Positions 18,848-26,979 of a DNA stretch of 64,000 bases are shown piece after piece. The translations under genes and the position numbers were made by a program. The notes under the pieces were generated by a model. That model made no database searches and was not told the DNA's origin. It was given only the letters and a program-made list of their open reading frames with translations. The first letter of the stretch is position 1; each line of letters begins with the position of its first letter. The stretch is from JANXXV01 sp038230275 (GTDB lineage: Bacteria > Acidobacteriota > Terriglobia > Bryobacterales > Bryobacteraceae): NCBI GenBank assembly GCA_038230275.1, contig JBBRNO010000010.1:33559-97558 (forward strand). The letters are read 5' to 3'.

Positions 18848-20101
18848 GTGGGAGAAATAGCCATCACAACAGACTTTGCGCCAGTTCAATCGGTGGGCCC
18901 CGAAAAATCGCCAGCTAAGTCCGGGGCGGCCGACCATGGTCCGGCACGGTCCGCCTTGTCGAAGCCAAGCAACTGACGGACAACGAAGAATCCTGGGGGA
19001 AACTCTCGGCGGTCGCCGTGGTGCCGAATGCCTTTTACGATCCATGGATGATGCTACCCGCGATCAGTGCGTTGGACGGCTCTCAAGATGTGCTTTTTCT
19101 TCTTGCATTTAGTCCTGCCGGGAAAGACGGAACCGAGTCGCTTTAGGGATTGTTTCCGCTTGAAATTCAGCCCAGGTGCATGTAGTTGCCCGTTAGAACT
19201 CTAGCATTTTGGCAACACCCCTGGTGCTACCTCATCACTCCTTATAGTTGACGCGGTAAATGTCTGGGAAGTACTGGAATCATTCTAGCTGTGGTTTGAA
19301 CACCATCCGTTTGGTTGTAGGATTGCTGAGACAAATCACTTGATAGCCAACGGTCGATTTCACGAGGTTAGGGCGGATTTTGCCATCCGGCGAAGCTCGT
19401 TCCTGCTCGGCGATTTTCCGCGGGCCTTCCTGGAACCTTTTGGAACAGCCGCGGCTTTCCTGTCCAGAGCCATCTCCAAAAAGCACCTTGATGAATTCCC
19501 GCGTCTGGAGCGTCGGCTGGGGGAACGGGGAAAGTTGGCATACCGGCAGGTGGAGAACCTTTCGGAAGTTGATGCGTGGATCGACGAGTTTCTGCTGATG
19601 GAGGCCAACGGCTCAAAGGGTGGCGCCGAGGGGAAGGCCTGTGCAAAACGAACCGAGGATGCTTCTTACTTGCGCGCGATCACCCGCGACGGATTCCTGC
19701 GGAACCGTGTGATGCTAGTCTCGCTCGCTCTTGACGGAAAAAATATCGCCATGAAGCACAATGTCCTGTCGGGCAATGGCGGCTTCGCTTTTAGCATCGC
19801 CTACGACGATGAATACCGAAAATTTTCTCCCGGAGTATTGCTGGAATTCGACAATATCCGGAGAGTCTGCGGCAGCGCGGCAATCGACTGGTTAGATTCC
19901 TGCGCGGTCCCTCGCCATGCGATGGCGAAACGTGTCCGGAGTGAGCGGCGTGTGATTCGGCGCACGCTTTTCTCAAATGGATCGCGGCTGGGGGTTTTCT
20001 TTATCTCGGCCTTGCCGCTGCTCCGTTGGATCAGGAAACAGGTAAGGCCGCAAGCCGCGGGGGCCCATCTTCAAGTATCGACGACCCAGTCCAAATCTTA
20101 G
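18848..20101 (+). pseudogene. Decayed duplicate of the GNAT-like acyltransferase
   Basis: Translation aligns with the gene at 17549-18790 along almost its whole length. The N-terminal half reads, for example, SWGKLSAVAVVPNAFYDPW and FSPAGKDGTESL, but carries in-frame stops at 19144-19146 (TAG), 19183-19185 (TAG) and 19249-19251 (TGA) and then changes frame. The C-terminal 253 codons (19340-20101) remain open and keep the acyltransferase pattern (EANGSKG, KNIAMKHNVL, KFSPGVLLEFD, LDSCAVP). A GTG at 18848 is the likely original start. The open C-terminal part could still be translated, but it lacks the first domain. Confidence 0.85.
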
Positions 20102-20110
20102 AGGTTACTT

Positions 20111-21037
20111 ATGTCATCCAACGCTACAGTTGTCCGAAACACAGAACTTCTTTCATCCGATCCGAACCAGTTTCGCGAAAACTTTCCTGATCGTGGCTTC
20201 AAGGTGCGGCACAATCTTTGCGACCAGCCGGAATTGCAATTGCCCAGCCTCATAGAGCTTGCGCGACGCCTCCCGGAGAACCAGGTGGAGTATTACTCGG
20301 GAAAGGTAGCCATCGATCAGGATGGCAGGAAATATCCGAAGAACGGATTGTCCATTGTGGAGACGGTGCGGCGGATTGAAGAGTGCGGATCCTGGATGGT
20401 CTTGAAGAATGTGGATACCGACCCGCAGTACGGCAAGCTACTGAGAGTAATGTTGGACGAAGTGTATCGGCAGTTCGGTTCCGGATCGCGGGATTATGCG
20501 ATGCGCGATATGCACCGGGAAGCTGCGTTCATTTTTATCTCGTCACCGAATTCTGTTACCCCCTATCATCTCGACGACGAGCACAACTTCTTATGCCAGA
20601 TCCGCGGCTCTAAGCAGGTGAGCATGTGGGACCCCCGAGACCGCTCGGTTATGCCCGAGCCCCAGATCGAGGAGATGCTACAGTTCTGGCACGATGAATC
20701 CTATGATCGCCGCATGCCTTATAAGGACGAATTCCAGCAACGGGCTACGGTTTATGATTTGAATCCCGGGGAAGCGCTTCACTTTCCGTTCGGCGCACCG
20801 CATTGGGTGAAGAACGGACCGGCGGTGTCGGTTTCTTTCAGCATCACTTTCCGTTCGCTGATGTCCGAGCGTCAAGCCATCGTCTACTACCTCAACAGAC
20901 GATTGCGGGCCCTTGGCTTGAATCCCACGCCGCCGGAACGCTCCCCGTGGCGCGACTCGCTAAAATATGGCGCGTTTCAGGCTGTGAGGCGTACTTCCAG
21001 AGTCCTACGGGGCCGCAGCCCAGGCGAGTGGGCCTAG
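20111..21037 (+). CDS. Cupin_8/JmjC-like protein, paralogue 2
   Basis: 308 residues, close to paralogue 1 at 12321-13244 throughout (for example KNGLSIVETVRRIEECGSW against KNGLSIVDTIRHIQKNGSW). It keeps the full putative Fe(II) triad H153-x-D155 (PYHLDDEH) and H231 (GAPHWVKNG), so it could be an active 2-oxoglutarate-dependent oxygenase; that is inference. Ribosome site AGAGG lies 6 bases before the ATG. It follows the decayed acyltransferase by 9 bases and touches the GT4 gene (TAG then ATG). Confidence 0.78.
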   Translation: MSSNATVVRNTELLSSDPNQFRENFPDRGFKVRHNLCDQPELQLPSLIELARRLPENQVEYYSGKVAIDQDGRKYPKNGLSIVETVRRIEECGSWMVLKNVDTDPQYGKLLRVMLDEVYRQFGSGSRDYAMRDMHREAAFIFISSPNSVTPYHLDDEHNFLCQIRGSKQVSMWDPRDRSVMPEPQIEEMLQFWHDESYDRRMPYKDEFQQRATVYDLNPGEALHFPFGAPHWVKNGPAVSVSFSITFRSLMSERQAIVYYLNRRLRALGLNPTPPERSPWRDSLKYGAFQAVRRTSRVLRGRSPGEWA

Positions 21038-22306
21038 ATGAACGAAAATCAAGACGTCTGGGCTCCGGCGATAGCGCCGGCGGTCCACCGGAAAATTCGC
21101 ATCCTCTACATCACCGACAGCATTTGGGGAATGGGCGGAGCAGAGTTGTGCCTGCTGCGCATGATTCCGTATTTGCAACAATCGGGTTGTGAGTGCCATT
21201 TGCTCACTTTCCACAGCAATGAAACGGTCCGCCCGTTCCTGGATCAATTCACATGTCCCGTGGAACATTGGCAGCTGAACAATGTTTACGACGTCAACGC
21301 ATTTCGAATCGCCCGCCGGTTGCGCCAGTTCATTCGGGAGCACGAGATCGATATCGTCCATACTTTTTTTGAGACGGCTGACCTCTGGGCTGGCGCCATT
21401 GCGAAGCTAAGTGGCGTCAAGATTCTGATCTCAAGCCGCCGCGACATGGGTATTCTGCGAGCGGCGAAACATCATATCGGCTACCGGCTTCTCCGCGGTA
21501 TGTTCGATCAGGTTCAGGCCGTCTCGGAAGGTGTCAGGCGTTACACTATCGAGAGTGACGGAGTGAACCCCGATCGCACCGTGACGATATACAACGGCAT
21601 TGAGCCTAAGCTCCAGGCGCAGCCCGCCGCCGTCGTGCAACTTCGCGAACGACTTGCTATCACGGCCGGCGTTCCGATAATTGCCTGTGTCGCAAACATT
21701 CGGCAAGTGAAGGGAATCGACGTTCTCGTCCGGGCGATGGCAGTAGTGAGACAATTCGTGCCCCAGGTGAAGGTGCTCCTCGCAGGCCATTTGGGGTCGG
21801 GCGCAAACCTCGTGTACTGCGATGAGGTAATCGCCTTGAGCAAGTCGCTCGATTTGCAGGATACGATTCAGTTCCTGGGCCAAGTGGAAGAAGTACCTGA
21901 GCTGTTGAGCATCAGCGATCTTTTTGTACTTCCATCCAGAAGCGAAGGTCTCTCGAATGCGCTGCTTGAGGCAATGCGTGCGGAGTTGCCCTGCGTAGCA
22001 ACCGCCGTCGGCGGAAATCCTGAAGTCGTTGTGGATGGAGTTACCGGGTTTCTGGTTCCAAGCGAAGACGCAGCCAGCCTGGCTGATCGGATTTTGCAGC
22101 TGTTGCGGGAACCGGCGCTGCGGCGGCGCATGGGAATGTCTGGGCGCAAACGCATCTTGCAGCAGTTCACAGTAGAGATCATGGTGTCAAAGGTGCTTTT
22201 AGCCTACGACCGCTTACTCAGGGCCAAGCCTGGTAGAATGTCTCCGGCTCGGATTGTGCCGCACCCGCACGCTCTTGTCCGCGATCATCGTGGTTCGCAG
22301 TCATAG
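21038..22306 (+). CDS. GT4-family glycosyltransferase (intact copy)
   Basis: 422 residues. N-terminal ITDSIWGMGGAELCLLRM is the acceptor-side glycine loop. The donor domain has CVANIRQVKGIDVLVRAM, and the classical segment SRSEGLSNALLEAMRAELPC contains the E-x7-E motif. Ends with a typical RRRMGMSGRKRILQQF helix. It is the intact counterpart of the deleted copy at 11780-12175. Translation start is the ATG immediately after the cupin stop. Confidence 0.9.
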   Translation: MNENQDVWAPAIAPAVHRKIRILYITDSIWGMGGAELCLLRMIPYLQQSGCECHLLTFHSNETVRPFLDQFTCPVEHWQLNNVYDVNAFRIARRLRQFIREHEIDIVHTFFETADLWAGAIAKLSGVKILISSRRDMGILRAAKHHIGYRLLRGMFDQVQAVSEGVRRYTIESDGVNPDRTVTIYNGIEPKLQAQPAAVVQLRERLAITAGVPIIACVANIRQVKGIDVLVRAMAVVRQFVPQVKVLLAGHLGSGANLVYCDEVIALSKSLDLQDTIQFLGQVEEVPELLSISDLFVLPSRSEGLSNALLEAMRAELPCVATAVGGNPEVVVDGVTGFLVPSEDAASLADRILQLLREPALRRRMGMSGRKRILQQFTVEIMVSKVLLAYDRLLRAKPGRMSPARIVPHPHALVRDHRGSQS

Positions 22307-22617
22307 GTGGCGGGAGCGTTCCGCAGCGTCGGCAACAATTCCGCTTCCACCCCAACCGATAAGGATCCTCATAGCGAGGTACTTCCTCGCCATACGACAG
22401 TCTCACGATCGATTGGGAGCCGGTTGGCCCGACAGTTGCTTATATGTTCTCAACGGTCCAGAAAAAGCACGTCTATTCACTGGATTGCGGTCACCAAAGA
22501 AATCGGTGAACCTCGGTCGATGGTTCTTGGTTTCTGTCGTAGAAATTGGTAACTTATGCAAATATTAGGCAACGCAATGAAATTCGACAAACTTATCCCG
22601 ACCGAGAGATATTCTTC
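22307..22617. other. Leader region of the polymerase gene
   Basis: About 310 bases between the GT4 gene and the Wzy-like gene. Apart from the sigma-54 promoter match at 22425-22440 I see no gene or terminator hairpin. The polymerase frame extends upstream to 22546, but those codons do not look like part of the membrane protein. Confidence 0.5.
22425..22440 (+). promoter_or_regulatory. Candidate sigma-54 promoter before the polymerase gene
   Basis: TGGCCCGACAGTTGCT differs from the consensus TGGCACG-N4-TTGCW at one position only; GG and GC are 10 bases apart. It is about 180 bases upstream of the polymerase ATG at 22618. This is the best of the three matches in the window. Confidence 0.65.
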
Positions 22618-23982
22618 ATGGGCTTTGGCTTAACCGACGGATTAATCCCGCTCGCCCTCTATATTGGCGGTGTTGTGGCCTTACTGCTGTCAATCTTCTG
22701 GCGGCCCATCGCCGGGCTCTACTACCTGACGCCGCTAATTGTATTGCAAACGGTCCGCTACCGGATGAATGAATACCCGTTGGCCCAAAGTGTCGTCACG
22801 CTCATTTTGTTGGGGATGATTGTGGGTTTATGCCGGCGGGGAGAGTCCCCGATAGGGAAGTCGCCCTGGACACGACTGTTGCTCATTTACGGTGGCTATA
22901 CGATGTTCTCGCTCGTCTTGGGGTCGTTCATCATCGGCGTTCCGTGGCCGCTGCCTGGAGAGCCTCGATTCGGGGTCTGGCTCGACTACATGAACATGCC
23001 GATATTGCTGCTGCTGGTAGCCGCGATCTCCCCGAACCGCCGGCAAACAAACGTGATTCTATTTCTGATGTGCTTTTCGGCTATGGTCTTAGACTTTAGT
23101 TACTGGGATTCGGTTCGTGGCCGCGACTATTCGGAATACTCAAACTCCGTTCGTGAGGGCGCCGGCATGGGCTATGCCGGAATTAACGGCATGGCCTCGT
23201 TCGCGGCCCAGTTTGCCGGCCTTTCGTTGTCTTTGGCTGCGTTCCAACCCAAATGGCTCATCAAGGTGGGGTACTACGCATTAGCTCTTCTTTCTTTCGT
23301 TTGCCTGATGTACACGTTTTCTCGCGGAGCCTACTTGGCGTTCGCGGTCGGTCTGCTGTTTGTCGGTGTGGTCAAGAGCCGGATGCTACTGGTCATGGTT
23401 GTGGTATTCGTTCTGTTCGGTACAGCTATCATCCCCCCAGCCGTGCAGGAAAGGGTCTCGATGACCTACGACAAAGGCAGTGGCGAGGTCGATCACTCCT
23501 CAGAACTTCGTTTCGAGATCTGGGAGGATGCACTCAGCCTGTTTGCTTCTACGAACGTTCTGTTCGGCATGGGTTTCAACACCTACGCTTACCTGCATCG
23601 AGTGAAAGGTTATGAGGATACCCACAACATTTTCTTGAAGGTATTACTCGAAACCGGAATAGTTGGCTTTTTCCTATTCTTTTGGCTGGTGGGAAAGACG
23701 TTCCTTACGGGTTGGCGGGTGTTTCGTAGATCGAATGACCCGTTGATGGCTTCTCTGGGCCTTGGTTTGGCTTTCTGGATCCTCTGCGCGATGGTAGCTA
23801 GTTGCTTCGGTGACCGCTGGATGTATTTCCAGGTCAATGGAGATATGTGGGTGATAGCCGGACTCATCTCTAGAACCGCGCTATTCAATGGAGAGGAAGA
23901 GGGTGCCAGAGAGGAAGGGGAGAGCGAAACGGAGGAATTACTGGAGGCGTCGCCGAATCAGCCCGCCGTGGGGATGGCCTAA
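22618..23982 (+). CDS. Wzy/O-antigen-ligase-like polysaccharide polymerase
   Basis: About 454 residues with some 10-11 hydrophobic segments and a large periplasmic loop (about residues 285-350) that includes SSELRFEIWEDAL and GMGFNTYAYLHRVKGYEDTHN. The latter is the conserved region of the Wzy_C/O-antigen ligase family, with the HN pair before the next helix. It likely joins repeats in the periplasm. The ATG at 22618 places the first transmembrane helix at the usual spot; an upstream ATG at 22546 adds 24 polar residues. A glutamate-rich tail closes the protein. Confidence 0.82.
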   Translation: MGFGLTDGLIPLALYIGGVVALLLSIFWRPIAGLYYLTPLIVLQTVRYRMNEYPLAQSVVTLILLGMIVGLCRRGESPIGKSPWTRLLLIYGGYTMFSLVLGSFIIGVPWPLPGEPRFGVWLDYMNMPILLLLVAAISPNRRQTNVILFLMCFSAMVLDFSYWDSVRGRDYSEYSNSVREGAGMGYAGINGMASFAAQFAGLSLSLAAFQPKWLIKVGYYALALLSFVCLMYTFSRGAYLAFAVGLLFVGVVKSRMLLVMVVVFVLFGTAIIPPAVQERVSMTYDKGSGEVDHSSELRFEIWEDALSLFASTNVLFGMGFNTYAYLHRVKGYEDTHNIFLKVLLETGIVGFFLFFWLVGKTFLTGWRVFRRSNDPLMASLGLGLAFWILCAMVASCFGDRWMYFQVNGDMWVIAGLISRTALFNGEEEGAREEGESETEELLEASPNQPAVGMA

Positions 23983-24214
23983 GGGCATCCTTTCCCGACT
24001 CGGCCAGCGGAAGCGCGCGCATTGCAAAGCGTGAAGCTGCGGGATTTGGAGCCGGCATTACTTCTATCCGCGCTCGCGATCAAGCGAATTGGGATTGATG
24101 TACCCCGACAACGTTGAGACCATTCAGAGTAACTTGCGCGTCAATTTGGCAGTGAGTTTCAGCCCACTGGGTACTCTCCTACCGCGAGCCGTCGATCAGC
24201 CCGGGAAAAGAGGC
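23983..24214. other. Convergent intergenic region
   Basis: About 230 bases between the convergently transcribed polymerase and YdcF-like genes. No recognisable gene; no clear hairpin-plus-T-tract terminator seen. Confidence 0.4.
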
Positions 24215-24943
24215 TCAGATTCGCCCTTTGATCAGGTACCACATCAATCCCACTCCCTCGTGCAGACTGTCTTCGAACCAGGAGACGGCTTCCCACGTCG
24301 GCGCGTATTCCGTTGGGTCTGTTCGGGAGAAAACTCGAAATCCACAAGCGGCGGGGACAACCACAAATCCCTGCTTTCGAAAGCAGCGCTCGGCTCTCAG
24401 CATATGGTAAGCCTCGGTAACCACCGCTATCTTGTGGATCCTCTTGCTGTGCAGGAGCTTTGCCGAAAATGCGGCGTTTTCAAATGTGGAACGGGACTTT
24501 TCTTCGGTCCAGATCATGTCTTCCGCTACTCCCTCCCGTTGCAGTGCCACACTCATGGTCACTGCGTACGGAACACCGCCTCTGGAACCACCGCCAGTTG
24601 CCAGAACGGGCACGTGGCGCCAGTTGTTGTGAAGCCAAGCGGCGTATTCGCACCGCTCGTAGGTGTCACTACCTAATACGGCAGTCGGCCGAGGCGGCGT
24701 CGGAGGGAAGACCGATGAGGACAAAACGACGATCACCTCCACATTATTATCGGCAGGAGGTAGCGAAGAGTAGGGCGCCTGCAAGGGCCACGAAACCAGG
24801 CTCGCCGCCGGCGGCCACGAAATCAAAAACAGCGCCAGCGCACTGGCGCGAACCCACAACCGTGCTTTGTCCGGTCTCATTGAAAAGGCAGAGAACAGCA
24901 GGATTAGTAGCAGCAATGGGAACAACGGTTGAAAATAAGTCAT
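24215..24943 (-). CDS. YdcF/ElyC-like DUF218 membrane protein
   Basis: 242 residues. Two N-terminal hydrophobic segments (about 5-20 and 30-55) precede a DUF218 domain: VEVIVVLSSSV, a GGGSRGG loop, EEKSRSTFENAAF and VVTEAYHMLRAERCFR. The TFENA and TEAYHM motifs are diagnostic. Relatives such as ElyC act in cell-envelope precursor metabolism, and many EPS loci carry one. Molecular function is not established. It is transcribed against the polymerase and in the same direction as the GT4 gene at 25027-26184. Confidence 0.8.
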   Translation of the reverse strand: MTYFQPLFPLLLLILLFSAFSMRPDKARLWVRASALALFLISWPPAASLVSWPLQAPYSSLPPADNNVEVIVVLSSSVFPPTPPRPTAVLGSDTYERCEYAAWLHNNWRHVPVLATGGGSRGGVPYAVTMSVALQREGVAEDMIWTEEKSRSTFENAAFSAKLLHSKRIHKIAVVTEAYHMLRAERCFRKQGFVVVPAACGFRVFSRTDPTEYAPTWEAVSWFEDSLHEGVGLMWYLIKGRI

Positions 24944-25026
24944 TTGAAAATATGGGATACACGTTCTTGGCCGGGATGCGAATTGAATTCTGAAAGTTGC
25001 TGCTAAGCGCTGCAGGGTAGCGATAC

Positions 25027-26184
25027 CTAATTCATTACCTCTGTCATGACATCTCGTACTGCCATGGCTTCCGATTGCGGACTAAACCGTCCGGCTTTGA
25101 ACTGCTCCTGTCCGTAAACACCCAGTTTTGGCGCGAAAATCGGGGTGCGGGCCATCGTCAAAATTGCGGTAGCGACCGCTTCCACGTCTTTCCGCGGGAC
25201 GTCGATTCCTGCCTTGCCGTCATGAATGGCCTCGCGCGTTCCCACCAAGTCGCTCGCAATCACCGGCGTGCCGACCGCGAGAGCTTCCAGCGCCACCTGG
25301 GGCACGAGGCCCTCGGCCAGGGACGGCGCCACACAAAGATCCATGTTCTTAAGCAACACTGGTACTTCGTTGCTGAATCCCGTGAATGCGACGGAGTGCT
25401 CAATCCCTAGCTCGCGTGCCATTATTCGCAAGGGCTCCTCGTCTACCCCGGTCCCGATGCACGAGACGTGAAGATGTGGGATTTCCGGCAGCAGCCGCCC
25501 GATGGCTTCGAGCAAGTACCGATGACCTTTGCGCGGAATCAGCGCGCCGATAATCGCGATCCGGAATTTATCGCTTTCGACTCGGGGTATGTTGGCAGTC
25601 CGGCGTTTGATCGCGGCGTAGTCTAATGCGTCGTAGACCCGGCGGAGCCGGTTGGGGTCTACGCCTTGCTGCTCGAAATGGAGCCTGGCTGCATCGCTCA
25701 GTGCGATCACCCTATCGATATGACGCATAGCTAGTTTTTCGGCTTTCAGCAAGTCGAGCGTCTCACGATAGTAGCAGACGGTTCTACAGCCCAGCGCCTT
25801 CGCTGCGGCGAACACCGGAAGAAGTCCGTATCGGGGACTGTTGAAATACACGACGTCCGGCCGTGCTTGCCGGATGAATCGAACGCTGTGGCGGGCAATT
25901 CGGAAGAAGACGGGGGTGGGTACTGGTGCTCCGAGAATCGATACCAATGGCGGCGGGATCGGCCCCTGGATCCCGATCTCGTAGATGGGCACCCCTACGG
26001 CTGCCAATGTATTAACCCGGTCGCTGTTTCTGTAAACCAAAACGGAAGCATCCACCCCCAACTTCAACAGGTTGGGCACCATCCGGACCAGAACGGAGGA
26101 ACTGCCTCCCAAACCACGGGTGACCTTCACAAAAAGCACACGGGGACCCGCTGTTGAACCCGCTTCGGTTTCGGATACTTTCAT
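25027..26184 (-). CDS. GT4-family glycosyltransferase
   Basis: 385 residues. Opens VLFVKVTRGLGGSSSVLVRM (acceptor loop), continues with IIGALIPRKGHRYLLEA at the start of the donor domain, and SLAEGLVPQVALEALAVG containing the E-x7-E motif. It lies on the minus strand, upstream of the YdcF-like gene and 83 bases from it, so the two may share a transcript. Probable sugar transfer in the same polysaccharide pathway. Confidence 0.88.
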   Translation of the reverse strand: MKVSETEAGSTAGPRVLFVKVTRGLGGSSSVLVRMVPNLLKLGVDASVLVYRNSDRVNTLAAVGVPIYEIGIQGPIPPPLVSILGAPVPTPVFFRIARHSVRFIRQARPDVVYFNSPRYGLLPVFAAAKALGCRTVCYYRETLDLLKAEKLAMRHIDRVIALSDAARLHFEQQGVDPNRLRRVYDALDYAAIKRRTANIPRVESDKFRIAIIGALIPRKGHRYLLEAIGRLLPEIPHLHVSCIGTGVDEEPLRIMARELGIEHSVAFTGFSNEVPVLLKNMDLCVAPSLAEGLVPQVALEALAVGTPVIASDLVGTREAIHDGKAGIDVPRKDVEAVATAILTMARTPIFAPKLGVYGQEQFKAGRFSPQSEAMAVRDVMTEVMN

Positions 26185-26287
26185 CTGCCATCCGCTTGCA
26201 CGGCTGGGTCCAAACCCGGAATTGATCGCTGTAGCCCCGCTGTAAACTATTGCTGGGCTTGGCTGAGCCGGCCGTCAGGCCACAGAA

Positions 26288-26908
26288 ATCGGGATAGGGG
26301 GAAGCCTCGCGGCTCCGCCCCTCCCACACCACCGTACATGCGGGTCCGCATACGGCGGTTCCGCGACTTGAGCCCGTAAGGGCCGGAGGTTCGCTCACGT
26401 GTCCCAACGCGGTTTCGCCGCTCCCAGGTTCCTTTCGGGCTTCACCCTATCCACCCCTGGCAAGCTCCGCCGCAGCGGATTGGCTGGCGCATGACCGCCT
26501 TGAGTTTCGCAGACTACTGCTCACGATCACGGTTCGGGCCTTCGCCACTCGCGTGACTACTATGCCCTCTGCTGACTTCTGCTGCGAGATCAAAGCCCCT
26601 TGCGACGCCTTCAGTCACGATTCCGCGACACGCAACAGATCTCCCGAGGTAAGTTCGACCGCCTTCCGCACGCAACCGCCGGATTTACAACCAGTGCCCT
26701 TGATGGATATGGGCTTCGCTGTCAGTAGCCAGCTCGCCCAGCACCGTATGCCTCGAATCCGGTTCTTGTACATCGGCTCGTACGTTTGCTCCACGCTTCT
26801 TTCAGACCCCGTCTCGCGACGACGCCCTTGCGCTTCACTATCACTTCACCTCCATCAGGTTGTGAAAAAGACTTTCACCTTCCGGCCGTCGAACATGCTC
26901 GGCACACT
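26288..26908 (-). mobile_element. Group II intron relic lacking its reverse transcriptase
   Basis: Read on the minus strand it starts GTGTGCCGAGCATG, with the GTGYG 5' consensus. It continues through the domain I-like stretches GGTGAAAGTC and AAGCGCAAGGGCGTCG, and then encodes QQKSAEGIVVTRVAKA, which resembles the N-terminus of intron-encoded reverse transcriptases. The rest of that ORF is gone. The 3' part has a domain V-like hairpin (ACCGCCGTATGCGG with CGCATGTACGGTGGT, minus strand of about 26325-26365) and a GC-rich domain VI-like hairpin, ending CCCGAT, an AY 3' end. The 5' end lies 5 bases after the T-tract of the terminator at 26914-26943, the kind of site used by class C introns. Subclass not determined. 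Confidence 0.75.
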
Positions 26909-26913
26909 GCACA

Positions 26914-26943
26914 AAAGCCCGGGCTTTGAGGCCCGGGCTTTTT
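26914..26943 (-). terminator. Intrinsic terminator of the giant secreted-protein gene
   Basis: Perfect 12-base inverted repeat (AAAAGCCCGGGC, six-base loop, GCCCGGGCTTTT), 37 bases after the stop of the minus-strand gene. It has A/T flanks on both sides and could work in both directions. The group II intron relic follows directly. Confidence 0.8.
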
Positions 26944-26979
26944 AACAGCTACTGATCCGCTACTCTCTTGTCTGACCCC

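Noticed and set aside
26197..26212. Minus-strand TGGACCCAGCCGTGCA as a sigma-54 promoter for the GT4 gene
   Set aside because: Spacing is right, but several consensus bases are wrong and transcription would start only a few bases before the ATG at 26184.
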